DNA of 43,169 nt from positions 1 through 43,169 of the forward strand of contig JASBRP010000054.1 in NCBI GenBank assembly GCA_030149365.1, given 5' to 3'. Within the stretch, counting starts at the first letter, position 1. Each line of letters begins with the position of its first letter. This stretch comes from Solimonas sp. (GTDB lineage Bacteria > Pseudomonadota > Gammaproteobacteria > Nevskiales > Nevskiaceae). A program made the position numbers and the translations under genes. Below, piece by piece: positions 28,415-36,888 of the stretch. A model generated the notes under the pieces. It did no database searches, had not been told where the DNA came from, and saw only the letters and a program-made list of their open reading frames with translations.

Positions 28415-28492
28415 CGTAGGGTGGGCTAAGCGCAGCGTGCCCCCCAAGGCAGGCACCCCATGGTGGGCACGCAGCGCTTAGCCCACCCTACG
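28415..28492. repeat. Long inverted repeat (GTAGGGTGGGCTAAGCGC family)
   Basis: Arms of 28 bases (28415-28442 and 28465-28492) differ at one position and flank a 22-base loop. It lies ten bases after the stop of the fused dehydrogenase gene. The arm sequence resembles a repeat seen dispersed in many proteobacterial genomes. As an RNA hairpin it could act as a terminator-like barrier before ipdF. Confidence 0.9.
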
Positions 28493-28502
28493 GAATGCTG
28501 CG

Positions 28503-30821
28503 CTAGTCAGGCCGGGGCTCGCGCGGCATCTGCAGGCCGCGCTCGGCAATCAGGTTGAGCTGGATCTCGTTGGTGCCGGCATAGATGGTGTCGGCGCGCG
28601 AGAAGAAGAACAGCTGCTGCAGCGGACGGATCGCCGGGTCGTCGGACACGGTGTCGGCCTCGGGGCCCAGCACGTCCACGGCGAGCTTGCCGAGGTCGCG
28701 GTGCCAGTTGGACCAGTAGTACTTGTAGATCAGCGCCTCGCGGCCGAGCTGGGTCTGCTCGCCGGCCAGCATGCGCAGGGCGTTGTAGCGCATCACCCGC
28801 AGGCCGCTCCAGGCCTGCGCCAGGCGCTGGCGAACCTGGGCGTCGTCGATGCGGCCGGCGGCCTGGGCCGCCTCCACCACCAGCTCCACCTCGTGGGCGA
28901 AGTGCATCTGCTGGCCCAGCGTGGACACGCCGCGCTCGGCCTCCAGCAGGCCCATGGCCACCTTCCAGCCCTCGCCCGGGGCACCGACAATATGGTCGGC
29001 CTGCGCCACGGCACCGTCGAAGAACACCTCGTTGAATTCCGAGCCGCCGCCGAGCTGCTTGATGGGGCGAATCTCGATGCCCGGCTGCTTCAGCGGCATC
29101 AGCAGGAAGGCCAGGCCCTTGTTGCCCTTGCTGCCGGGCTCACAGCGCGCCAGCACGAAGATCCACTCGGATTCGTGAGCCAGCGAGGTCCAGATCTTCT
29201 GGCCCTGCACGCGCCAGGAGCCGTCGGCCTCCTGCCAGCAGCGCGTCTGCACGTTGGCCAGGTCGGAGCCGGCGTTGGGCTCGGAATAACCCTGTGCCCA
29301 GTACTCGGTGCCATCGACGATGCGCGGCAGGAAGCGCGCCTTCTGCTCGGCACTGCCGAAGCGGATCAGCGCCGGGCCGATCAGGCCCTCGCCGATGTGG
29401 CCCATGCGCCCGGGGGCGCCGGCGCGGGCGTATTCCTCGTGGTAGATCACCTGCTGCTGGATGCTCAGGCCACGGCCGCCGGCTTCCTTCGGCCAGCCCA
29501 CGCAGGTCCAGCCGCCGGCGGCGAGCTCGCGCTCCCAGTCCTTGCGCAGTTCGGGGAAGGCTTCCTCGTCGCCGGGACCGCCGCGGTGCTTGAGCGGAGC
29601 GAAGCGGCCGCTGAGGTGCTGCTGCATCCAGGCGGCGACTTCGGCACGGAAGGCTTCGTTGGGGTTGCTCGCGGCAGCAGGACTTTCATCCTGGGCCGCC
29701 GCGTCGATCACGCCCTCGGCGATCCGTGCACGCAGCGCGTCGCTGTTGCCCAGCCAGTGGCTGCTGGCCTGTGCACGCTTGAAGTAGAGCTGCGGGTCGT
29801 ACTCCCAGGTGAAGCCGACGCCGCCATGCAACTGGATGGCCTCCTGGGCGCACCAGAAGAAGCTGTCGGCGCCCAGCGCGCGCGCCATGGCCGTCTCCAT
29901 CTCCAGGCGCGGCGTGTCGGCGCCGGAGGCGGCCACCGCGGCGGCACCCGCCACGGCGGAGCGCAGCTCCTCGACCCGCACCATCATCAGCGCGCAGCGG
30001 TGCTTCACCGCCTGGAACGCGGCGATGACGCGGCCGAACTGCTTGCGCGTGGCGGTGTAGGCCACGGTGAGGTCCAGGCAGGTCTGTGCGCCACCGAGCT
30101 GCTCGGCAGCCAGGTACAGGCGCACCAGAGCCGCCGCGCGGCGCAGGCCGTCGCCGAAGCGCTGGGGATCGTCGATGCGGTCGGCGGCAACGCCTTCCAG
30201 GTCCAGCCGCGCGAAGCGGCGCGTCTGGTCCCAGCCGTTGAGTTGCTGGATCGCCAGGCCCTCGTCGTCGTTGCGCACGGCGAACAGGCCGTGGCCGCCC
30301 CCGGGCAGCTTCGCCGGCAGGAACAGCCAGGTCACGTTGGCGCCGTCAGGCACGCGCGCAACGTGGCCGTTGAGCTTCCAGCCGTCACCATCGGGCACCG
30401 CCTCCAGCTCGGCGGCGGCATCGCGCCAGTCGAGGCTGCTGGGCAGCGGCGCGGTGGCACTGAGACTGCCTTCGGCGATGGCACCGAGGAAACGCTCGCG
30501 CGCCGCGGTGACGGCGGTTTCGTTGAGCAGGTTGGCGGCCAGGCAGACCGTGGAGAAGAACGGCGCGCACAGCAGGCGTCGGCCCATCTGCTCGAGGACC
30601 AGCGTCAGCTCCACCGGGCCCAGGCCCAGGCCACCGCAGTCCTCGGGGATCGCCAGCGCGCACCAGCCCAGCTCGGCGCCGATACGCTGCCACACGTCCT
30701 CGTCGTAGCCGGCGGCGCTTTCCATGGCGGCGCGCACGGCGGCGGAGGTGCTGACGTCGGCGAGGAAGGTCTCGGCGGCGTCGCGGATCAGGATCTGGTC
30801 TTCGGTCAGCGCCAGGTTCAC
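28503..30821 (-). CDS. Fused double acyl-CoA dehydrogenase; C-half FadE30-like
   Basis: The 772-residue protein is two acyl-CoA dehydrogenases in one chain. Residues 1-375 are a beta-type domain (MNLALTEDQI, ATRKQFG at 257-263, QLHGGVGFTWEYDPQLYFKR), 376-388 an Ala/Asn linker, and 389-772 an alpha-type domain with QGYSEPNAGSDLA at 510-522, GQKIWTS, ERGVSTLGQQ and the ending IYAGTNEIQLNLIAERGL. The C-half resembles mycobacterial FadE30 (Rv3560c), which dehydrogenates HIP-CoA. In actinobacteria the two kinds of subunit are separate proteins. The start is GTG at 30821 without a strong ribosome site; the N-terminal sequence supports it. It is probably an FAD enzyme combining in one chain a composite site. 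Confidence 0.9.
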   Translation of the reverse strand: MNLALTEDQILIRDAAETFLADVSTSAAVRAAMESAAGYDEDVWQRIGAELGWCALAIPEDCGGLGLGPVELTLVLEQMGRRLLCAPFFSTVCLAANLLNETAVTAARERFLGAIAEGSLSATAPLPSSLDWRDAAAELEAVPDGDGWKLNGHVARVPDGANVTWLFLPAKLPGGGHGLFAVRNDDEGLAIQQLNGWDQTRRFARLDLEGVAADRIDDPQRFGDGLRRAAALVRLYLAAEQLGGAQTCLDLTVAYTATRKQFGRVIAAFQAVKHRCALMMVRVEELRSAVAGAAAVAASGADTPRLEMETAMARALGADSFFWCAQEAIQLHGGVGFTWEYDPQLYFKRAQASSHWLGNSDALRARIAEGVIDAAAQDESPAAASNPNEAFRAEVAAWMQQHLSGRFAPLKHRGGPGDEEAFPELRKDWERELAAGGWTCVGWPKEAGGRGLSIQQQVIYHEEYARAGAPGRMGHIGEGLIGPALIRFGSAEQKARFLPRIVDGTEYWAQGYSEPNAGSDLANVQTRCWQEADGSWRVQGQKIWTSLAHESEWIFVLARCEPGSKGNKGLAFLLMPLKQPGIEIRPIKQLGGGSEFNEVFFDGAVAQADHIVGAPGEGWKVAMGLLEAERGVSTLGQQMHFAHEVELVVEAAQAAGRIDDAQVRQRLAQAWSGLRVMRYNALRMLAGEQTQLGREALIYKYYWSNWHRDLGKLAVDVLGPEADTVSDDPAIRPLQQLFFFSRADTIYAGTNEIQLNLIAERGLQMPREPRPD

Positions 30822-30914
30822 GAGTGGGGCATCCGGCTTCGGGTTATGGAGGGAGATTATCGAGGGCGCAGGCTCCCGGGCTCTTCATCCATTGGGGTTA
30901 ACGCCCCCGGAAAC

Positions 30915-30943
30915 GAAAAATCCCGCTCGGAGCGGGATTTTTC
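30915..30943 (-). terminator. Terminator downstream of the alpha/beta hydrolase
   Basis: A 12-bp stem (30916-30927 with 30931-30942, AAAAATCCCGCT) with loop CGG is flanked by A and T runs, 15 bases after the hydrolase stop. Confidence 0.92.
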
Positions 30944-30957
30944 GGTACTGCGGATGC

Positions 30958-32031
30958 TTATGCTGCCTCGGCCAGGCGCTGCGCGGCCTGCGCGGTCCAG
31001 AAGTGCCTCAGACGTCGCGCCGTAACACCGGGCACCTCCACCATCGGCAGGTGGCCCACGCCGCTGAGGATCTTGACCACGGCATGCGGGATCGCGGCCT
31101 TGAAGGCGGCGGCGGAGGACGCGTCGAGGATGCGGTCCTGCTCGCCCCAGAGCACCAGCGTGGGCACCTGGATGCCCTCCAGCTGCACCTGCGGGGTCTC
31201 GATCATGTGGGCGAACAGGTGCAGGTTGAGCGTGCGGCGGCTGGTGAACTGGCCGTACATCATCGGCGCCAGGGCCAGGGCCAGGCTGCTGCGGTTGCGC
31301 TCCATGGTGCTTTCCAGCAGCGCGATCACTTCCGACAGGCGGCCGGCGAGCAGGCCGTTGCGGCCCTCCGCCAGGCCCTGCTCGAAGGGGCTGGAACGCT
31401 CGCCATGCATGCCGGCGGCGTTCATCAGCGTCAGCGAGGCCACCAGGGAGGCGTGGCGCGCTGCCATCAGGCCGGCGATGGCGCCGCCCATGGAGCTGCC
31501 CACCACATGCGCGGGGGCACCGATGCTGCGGCGCGCCCACTCGGCGACGCGCTCGGCCTGGCGGTCCAGGGTGTAGGACAGGCCATGGATGAACTGGCTC
31601 TCGCCCCAGGCCGGCAGGTCCAGCACATAGAGGCGGTAGCGCTGCATCAGGAACGGCAGCATCAGCAGCCAGTTTTCCTTGCTGGAGGTGAAGCCATGCA
31701 GCAGCAGCACCGGCTCGCCGTCGGCCTTGCCGCCTTCCATCCAGACCAGGCGGTGGCCGTCGACCACGGCGCTGCGCTTGCGCATGCCAGTGGCCAGGCG
31801 CTGGACCTCGCGCAGCAGCGGCCAGGCCAGCCCGGAGGGCTGCCACTGGCGCAGGGCGGCTTCATCGGGGCGTTCGGCCTTGTCCAGGTAGGCGGCGCGG
31901 ACCAGCTCCAGCGCGGCCTGCTGCTCGGTCAGGCCCTGGGGGCCCGGCTTGGAAGTACCCATTACCGACCAGGTCGGAGACATCGCCGAGCGCAGGCTGG
32001 CCAGCACAGCGGCGGAAGGAAAACGGATCAT
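30958..32031 (-). CDS. Alpha/beta-fold hydrolase
   Basis: The 357-residue protein has the oxyanion motif LLLHGFTSSKENW at 109-121, nucleophile Ser180 in GSSMGG, acid Asp299 (LWGEQDRILD) and His327 (GVGHLPMVE), a full catalytic triad. It resembles lipases/esterases and meta-cleavage-product hydrolases of the same fold; I cannot tell which substrate. An N-terminal 90 residues precede the core, without a clear signal peptide. The start at 32031 has GGAGG five bases upstream; two earlier Met codons lack such a site. It has its own terminator and a palindrome-rich upstream region, so it is probably a single-gene unit within the steroid cluster. Hydrolysis of a steroid ester is conceivable. Confidence 0.88.
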   Translation of the reverse strand: MIRFPSAAVLASLRSAMSPTWSVMGTSKPGPQGLTEQQAALELVRAAYLDKAERPDEAALRQWQPSGLAWPLLREVQRLATGMRKRSAVVDGHRLVWMEGGKADGEPVLLLHGFTSSKENWLLMLPFLMQRYRLYVLDLPAWGESQFIHGLSYTLDRQAERVAEWARRSIGAPAHVVGSSMGGAIAGLMAARHASLVASLTLMNAAGMHGERSSPFEQGLAEGRNGLLAGRLSEVIALLESTMERNRSSLALALAPMMYGQFTSRRTLNLHLFAHMIETPQVQLEGIQVPTLVLWGEQDRILDASSAAAFKAAIPHAVVKILSGVGHLPMVEVPGVTARRLRHFWTAQAAQRLAEAA

Positions 32032-32106
32032 CGGGCCTCCAGTTATATGGCAAAACAGCCGGCGCAGGCCTGGGTCCTTGCGGGCTGCACGGACCTTAGG
32101 AGTAGG

Positions 32107-32148
32107 TGACGTGGGCGTCATTGACTCGCCTGACATCGGCCAATGTCA
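32107..32148. promoter_or_regulatory. Two adjacent palindromes in the hydrolase upstream region
   Basis: TGACG-TGGG-CGTCA (32107-32120) and TGACAT-N6-ATGTCA (32131-32148) are perfect. They stand 75-120 bases upstream of the hydrolase start and may be regulator sites. The whole gene-free stretch 32032-32412 holds these, a half copy of the CTGGAT...CCGG repeat and the terminator at 32343-32370, with no gene visible. Confidence 0.5.
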
Positions 32149-32282
32149 CAGTAACCCTGGTTTCCACCCATAATGGTGCAGTGCAACAGCAAACCCTTGA
32201 ATCAGGGGAGAAAGCTGTCTTCCGATGATCGCCGTCCCCGCCGCAGCCGATCTCCCGTCCCCGACAGGAGGCATCATGCGTC

Positions 32283-32314
32283 CGACTGGATATCGGCTCT
32301 TGCCGGTCATGACG
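32283..32314. repeat. Half copy of the CTGGATACCGG intergenic repeat
   Basis: CGACTGGATATCGGCTCTTG and the following CCGGTCATGACG match the right arm of the element at 14836-14865 with several differences. Confidence 0.55.
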
Positions 32315-32342
32315 CGACTCCCGTCTACCCCCGCCAACGAAA

Positions 32343-32370
32343 ATGCCCCGGCTCTCGCGAGCCGGGGCAT
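32343..32370 (-). terminator. Terminator downstream of the ring-degradation operon SDR
   Basis: A perfect 12-bp stem (32343-32354 with 32359-32370, ATGCCCCGGCTC) with loop TCGC is followed on the minus strand by TTTTCG. It ends the long operon that starts at or before ipdA. Confidence 0.85.
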
Positions 32371-32412
32371 CGTGTCCGCAATCGGTCCAGCAACGGACCG
32401 TTACGGTGAATC

Positions 32413-33294
32413 TCAGCTGCCGTAGACCTTCTGCGCGGCCGGCGACTCGGCGATGAGGCCGTCGATCACGTCGGTCAGTTCAGCCGGGTTCCAGCGCGCC
32501 TTCTTGTCGCGGACGATGCCGGTCTTCCAGCCGTTGGCGATGGAGACCTTGCCGCCCTCCACCTCGAAGACCTTGCCGCTGACGTGGGCCGACAGCGGGC
32601 TGCACAGCCAGACCACCAGCGGGGCGACGTTCTCCGGGGCGTAGTGATCGAAGCTGCCGTCTTCCGGCTTCTTCATCATGGCGCCGAAGGGGCCTTCCGT
32701 CATGCCGGTGCGCGCAGCCGGGGCCAGGGCGTTGGCGGTGATGCCGTAGCGGCCCAGTTCCGCCGCCTGCACCAGCGTCAGCGAGGCGATGCCGCCCTTG
32801 GCGGCGGCGTAATTGCTCTGGCCGATGGAGCCGTTGAGGCCGGCGCCGGAGCTGGTGTTGATGATGCGGCCGTCGGCCTTGGTGCCGGTGGCCTTCACCT
32901 GGTCGCGCCAGCGCTGCACCAGCTTGCTGGCGATGCAGAAGTGACCCTTGAGATGCACCTTCACCACCAGGTCCCAGTCGTCTTCGCTGAGCGAGGCGAA
33001 CATGCGGTCGCGCACGATGCCGGCGTTGTTGACCACGCCGTGCACGTCGCCGAAGGTGTCGACGGCGGTCTTGACGATGTTCTCGGCGCCGGCCATCGAG
33101 GTGATGTCGTCGACGCTGGCCACGGCCTTGCCGCCGGCCGCCTGGATTTCGGCGACCACCGCCTCGGCGGCCTCGCGCTTGATGTCGTTGACCACGACGT
33201 TGGCGCCCTCGGCGGCAAGCGCCAGCGCGTAGCCGCGGCCCAGGCCGGCTCCGGAGCCGGTGACGATGATCGTGCGGTTGTTGCAGATGCCCAT
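32413..33294 (-). CDS. SDR resembling steroid-cluster Rv3548c/Rv3502c-type dehydrogenases
   Basis: The 293-residue SDR has TGSGAGLGR at 12-20, NNAG at 89-92, Ser148-149 and Tyr162-x3-Lys166. The stretches EGANVVVNDI, NNAGIVRDRMF and LAPAARTGMT are typical of the longer hydroxyacyl-CoA/17beta-hydroxysteroid dehydrogenase type (ChsB1, Rv3548c and peroxisomal MFE-2 domains). About 40 residues follow the core, also as in that group. It is the last gene of the fadA6 operon. It probably oxidises a hydroxyacyl-CoA in a late step or a 17-hydroxysteroid; which one cannot be read. Confidence 0.85.
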   Translation of the reverse strand: MGICNNRTIIVTGSGAGLGRGYALALAAEGANVVVNDIKREAAEAVVAEIQAAGGKAVASVDDITSMAGAENIVKTAVDTFGDVHGVVNNAGIVRDRMFASLSEDDWDLVVKVHLKGHFCIASKLVQRWRDQVKATGTKADGRIINTSSGAGLNGSIGQSNYAAAKGGIASLTLVQAAELGRYGITANALAPAARTGMTEGPFGAMMKKPEDGSFDHYAPENVAPLVVWLCSPLSAHVSGKVFEVEGGKVSIANGWKTGIVRDKKARWNPAELTDVIDGLIAESPAAQKVYGS

Positions 33295-33304
33295 GTTTTT
33301 ATCC

Positions 33305-33400
33305 GTAAATCGGGAATGGAGAATCGGGAATCGTAGAAGCAGTGCGACGCGGGAATCGGGTGTCGGAAACGATTCCCGACTCCCGATTCCCGATTCCCGT
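33305..33400. repeat. GGGAATCG inverted repeat, second copy
   Basis: Left arm at 33305-33335 and right arm at about 33370-33400, made of iterated GGGAATCG/CGATTCCC units, with an extra unit in the loop. As at 19291, it fills the gap between a stop codon (fadA6, 33403) and the next start (33294). Confidence 0.88.
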
Positions 33401-33402
33401 CT

Positions 33403-34551
33403 TTACAGGCGCTCGATGATCGTGACGTTGGCCACGCCGCCGCCTTCGCACATGGTCTGCAGGCCGTAGCGGCCCTTGGTGCGTTCCAGCTCGCAGAGCA
33501 GGGTCGACATCAGCTTGACGCCGGTGGCGCCCAGCGGGTGCGACAGGGCGATAGCGCCGCCGTTGACGTTGGTCTTGGCGTGCGGGTAGCCGGTGTCCTT
33601 GAGCCAGGACAGCACCACCGGGGCGAAGGCCTCATTGATCTCGACCAGGTCGATCTGGTCCAGCGACATGCCGGCCTTCTTCATCGCCACGCGGGTGGCG
33701 GGAATCGGCGCGGTCAGCATGTAGATCGGGTCGTCGGCGTAGACGCTCATGTGGTGGATGCGGGCGCGCGGCGTGAGGTTGTACTTCTTCAGTGCGCGCT
33801 CGGAGACCACCAGCAGCGCGGAGGCGCCGTCGCCGGTCTGGCTCGACACGCCGGCGGTGATGGTGCCGCCCTCGGCCAGCGGCTGCAGCGTGGCCATCTG
33901 CTCCAGCGTGGTGTCACGCACGGTCTCGTCCGTCTTCAGGCCCCAGGACTCGATGATCTCGCGATCGAAGCGGCCTTCCTTCTGGGCCTGGCGCGCGCGG
34001 CGGTGCGATTCCAGCGCGAACTTCTCCATGTCCAGGCGGGAGATGTCCCACTTGTTGGCGATCAGCTGCGCGCCGTGGAACTGCGAGACCGGATCGGTGC
34101 CGAAGCGCGTGGTCCAGCCCTTGGAGCCGGAGAACGGATCCTTGAAACCCAGGGGCTGCGCCGCGATCATCGCCGACGAGATGGGGATCTGCGTCATGGT
34201 CTGCACGCCGCCGGCGACGACCACGTCCTGCGTGCCGCTCATCACCGCCTGCGCGGCGAAGTGCACGGCCTGCTGCGAGGAGCCGCACTGGCGGTCAATG
34301 GTCACGCCCGGCACGTGCAGCGGCAGGCCGGCGGCCAGCCAGGAGGTGCGGGCAATGTTGCCGGCCAGGGGGCCGATGGCATCGAGGCAGCCGAAGATGA
34401 CGTCGTCGTAGTCCTCGGCGGGAACCTTGTTGCGCTCGACCAGGGTCTTGAGCACGTGGGCGCCGAGATCGGCACCGTGGATAGCGGACAAGCCGCCCTT
34501 GCGCTTGCCGGTGGGCGTGCGCAGGACATCGACGATATAGGCTTCAGCCAT
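33403..34551 (-). CDS. fadA6: Steroid ring-degradation thiolase FadA6
   Basis: The 382-residue thiolase has Cys89 (DRQCGSSQQA), His338 (ALSHPLGATG) and Cys368 (MCEGGG). It shares with mycobacterial FadA6 (Rv3556c), as I recall it, GNIARTSWLAAG, GGVQTMTQIPISSAM, PRARIHHMS, TAPIPATR and the C-terminal GRYGLQTMCEGGG followed by a short ANVTIIERL end. FadA6 cleaves acetyl-CoA from the ring-opened product of IpdAB. A Ser stands before the catalytic His where Gly is usual. The ATG has AAGGAA upstream; a 107-base gap separates it from the preceding dehydrogenase gene. Confidence 0.9.
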   Translation of the reverse strand: MAEAYIVDVLRTPTGKRKGGLSAIHGADLGAHVLKTLVERNKVPAEDYDDVIFGCLDAIGPLAGNIARTSWLAAGLPLHVPGVTIDRQCGSSQQAVHFAAQAVMSGTQDVVVAGGVQTMTQIPISSAMIAAQPLGFKDPFSGSKGWTTRFGTDPVSQFHGAQLIANKWDISRLDMEKFALESHRRARQAQKEGRFDREIIESWGLKTDETVRDTTLEQMATLQPLAEGGTITAGVSSQTGDGASALLVVSERALKKYNLTPRARIHHMSVYADDPIYMLTAPIPATRVAMKKAGMSLDQIDLVEINEAFAPVVLSWLKDTGYPHAKTNVNGGAIALSHPLGATGVKLMSTLLCELERTKGRYGLQTMCEGGGVANVTIIERL

Positions 34552-34658
34552 GACAGATTCCTTTTCCAGTTGAAATTTCGTTGCTACCGCGAGGGGGCGG
34601 CAGGCCAGCGGCAGTGTGCCGGGTTTGCTTCCCGGCCCGCGCCACCCGATGCCCCACC

Positions 34659-35717
34659 CTAAGCGAAGGTTTCGCCCGGACCCAGGCGGGCCCCGTCGGC
34701 AAGGATGAAATCGGCGATGCGCTTCTTGTGGAAGGCGCGATCGCCCCAGGCCGCGTCCAGCGCCCAGGCGCGCTTCATGAACATCTGCAGGTCGGTTTCC
34801 CAGGTGTAGCCCATGGCACCGTGCACCTGCATGCTCTTGCGCGCACCCAGCCAGGCGGCTTCACCGGCGGCAAGCTTGGCATGCGACACGTACACACCGC
34901 GGCGGGCCTGCTCGCGCTCGGTGGCGTAGGCGGCGCGATACAGCACGGGCTTGGCGAACTCGGCCTTCACGGCGACGTCGGCCAGGTGGTGCTTCACCGC
35001 CTGGAACGAGCCGATCGGCTTGCCGAACTGCTTGCGCGTGGCGCTGTAGTCGATGCCCAGGTCCAGCATGCGCTGGGTCAGGCCGACCAACTGCGCGGCG
35101 CCGGCCAGGGCGGCACGGTCCAGCACGCCGTCCCAGAGCTGCTTGCCCAGGCGCGCCGGGCAGATGCGCGTGGCATCGCTGGGCGTCCAGCTGACCTTGT
35201 AGAGGCGGCGCGACATGTCGATGCTGGGGTTGAACGACAGCTTGACCTGGTCCTTGGTCAGCGCGTGCACTTCGTCGTCGTGCCACATCAGGATCAGGTC
35301 GGCATTCTGCGCGTCCGCGACCATCGGGTTGACCGGGTGGCCCACGGCGATGCGCGCGCTGCCGTCGGCGATCTTCGGCAGCCAGGTCTTCTTCAGCGAG
35401 GCGTCCGCCGCCGGCAGGCGGTTGAGCAGGTAGGTGGCGAGATACGCCGTGTCGATCAGCGAATCCGGGATGGCGTAGTAGCCCAGCTCCTGGTGGATCA
35501 GCACCCACTCCAGGTCGCCGGCGCCAATGCCGCCGAACTCCTCCGGCACGGACAGCGCCGTGAGGCCCTGCTCGGCCAGCTTGCCGCGCAGTTCGCGCGA
35601 GCGGCCGGTCTCGGTCTCCCAGATCTCGCGCAGCCACTCGGGAGCGGCTTCCACCATCAGGAACTTGCGGATGGAGTCGGAGAAGGCGATGTGTTCGTCT
35701 TTGAACGCAAAGTCCAT
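34659..35717 (-). CDS. Acyl-CoA dehydrogenase, beta-type subunit of steroid cluster (FadE32/33-like)
   Basis: The 352-residue protein has the N-terminus MDFAFKDEHIAFSDSI, the VPEEFGGIGAG loop, TRKQFGKPIGSFQAVKHHLAD near residue 230 without other cofactor motifs missing, and QVHGAMGYTWETDLQMFMKRAW near 300. It lacks the YxGSNEIQ ending, as beta subunits do. With its neighbour 11 bases upstream it should form a heteromeric FAD dehydrogenase, as shown for FadE pairs of Mycobacterium. The KstR2 regulon has FadE31, FadE32 and FadE33 for a late intermediate after ring opening; assignment to one of these is inference. AAGGAG precedes the ATG. Confidence 0.88.
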   Translation of the reverse strand: MDFAFKDEHIAFSDSIRKFLMVEAAPEWLREIWETETGRSRELRGKLAEQGLTALSVPEEFGGIGAGDLEWVLIHQELGYYAIPDSLIDTAYLATYLLNRLPAADASLKKTWLPKIADGSARIAVGHPVNPMVADAQNADLILMWHDDEVHALTKDQVKLSFNPSIDMSRRLYKVSWTPSDATRICPARLGKQLWDGVLDRAALAGAAQLVGLTQRMLDLGIDYSATRKQFGKPIGSFQAVKHHLADVAVKAEFAKPVLYRAAYATEREQARRGVYVSHAKLAAGEAAWLGARKSMQVHGAMGYTWETDLQMFMKRAWALDAAWGDRAFHKKRIADFILADGARLGPGETFA

Positions 35718-35727
35718 GGCGTTCTCC

Positions 35728-36888
35728 TTAGCGCGGCAGGCCGAGCATGCGCTCGGCGATGATGTTGCGCTGGATCTCGTTGGACCCCGCGTAGATCGGG
35801 CCGGCCTGCGCGAACAGGAAGCCCTCCAGCCAGTGACCGATGTTGCCGCCGTCCGGCGAGCCTTCCATCAGCTCCGCACGCGGCCCGAGCAGGCGCATGG
35901 CGGTCTCGTGCATGGACAGGTCCAGCTCCGACCAGAAGATCTTGTTGGTGCTGGCCTCGGGGCCGATGTGCTCGCCCTTGCGCAGGCGGCCGGCGGTGGC
36001 ATAGGTCGCCAGCGTGTAGGCCTCGGCGTCCATCCAGCTCTTGACCACCGCGTCGCGCAGCGAGCAGTCGTCCACGTTCTTCTCTTCGGCCTTGTACAGG
36101 TCCACCAGCGCCTTGGCGGTCTGCTGGAAGCGGCCCGGCGAGCGCAGCATCAGGCCGCGCTCGAAGCCGGCCGTGGCCATGGCCACGTTCCAGCCCTGGC
36201 CTTCCTCGCCCATGCGGTTCTCCACCGGCACGCGGACGTTGTCGAAGAAGATCTCGGCGAAGCCCGGCAGGCCGTTGAGCTGCTTGATCGGGCGGATGGT
36301 GATGCCCGGCAGGTTCAGCGGCAGCAGCACGAAAGTGAGGCCGTGGTGGCGCACCGAGTCCGGATCGCTGCGGAACAGGCCGAACAGCCAGTCCGCCCAG
36401 ACCGCGCGGGTGGACCAGGTCTTCTGGCCGTTGATGACGTAGTGGTCGCCGTCGCGGATCGCCTTGCAGCGTATCGCGGCCATGTCGGAGCCGGCGCCCG
36501 GCTCGGACCAGCCCTGCGCCCAGATGTCGTCACCCGCCGCCATGCGCGGCAGGAAGCGCTTCTTCTGTTCCTCGGTGCCGTACTCCATCAGCGTCGGCGC
36601 CAGCAGGAAGATGCCGTTCTGGTTGACGCGCAGGGGAGCGCCGGCACGCCAGTATTCCTCTTCGAAGATCAGCCATTCGATCAGGTCAACGCCGCGGCCG
36701 CCGAGGTGCTCCGGCCAGGTCACGGCGCTCCAGTGGCCACCGTTGAGCCTGTGCTCCCACTCGCGGTGCTGGCGGAAGCCTTCCTCGGTGTCGAAGCTCT
36801 GTAGCGGCTGCTTCGGCACGTTGGCGGCCAGCCATTCCCGGATCTCCGCCCGGAATTTGTTCTGTCGCTCGGTGTATTCGAGTCGCAT
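35728..36888 (-). CDS. Acyl-CoA dehydrogenase, alpha-type subunit of steroid cluster (FadE31-like)
   Basis: The 386-residue protein has QGWSEPGAGSDMA at about 129-141, NGQKTWST, RPIKQLNG, FERGLM and the ending IYAGSNEIQRNIIAERMLG, a complete alpha-type acyl-CoA dehydrogenase. Its start region (YTERQNKFRAEIREWLAANV) is that of the group with FadE30/FadE31. It is probably the FAD-binding partner of the next gene, acting on a dicarboxyl-CoA formed after ring C opening. The AT-rich 42 bases between it and echA20 are unusual for this DNA and could hold an internal promoter. Confidence 0.9.
   Translation of the reverse strand: MRLEYTERQNKFRAEIREWLAANVPKQPLQSFDTEEGFRQHREWEHRLNGGHWSAVTWPEHLGGRGVDLIEWLIFEEEYWRAGAPLRVNQNGIFLLAPTLMEYGTEEQKKRFLPRMAAGDDIWAQGWSEPGAGSDMAAIRCKAIRDGDHYVINGQKTWSTRAVWADWLFGLFRSDPDSVRHHGLTFVLLPLNLPGITIRPIKQLNGLPGFAEIFFDNVRVPVENRMGEEGQGWNVAMATAGFERGLMLRSPGRFQQTAKALVDLYKAEEKNVDDCSLRDAVVKSWMDAEAYTLATYATAGRLRKGEHIGPEASTNKIFWSELDLSMHETAMRLLGPRAELMEGSPDGGNIGHWLEGFLFAQAGPIYAGSNEIQRNIIAERMLGLPR

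Noticed and set aside
28701..31025. A 774-codon open frame on the plus strand opposite the fused dehydrogenase
   Set aside because: Same composition argument, and it runs through the terminator at 30915-30943.
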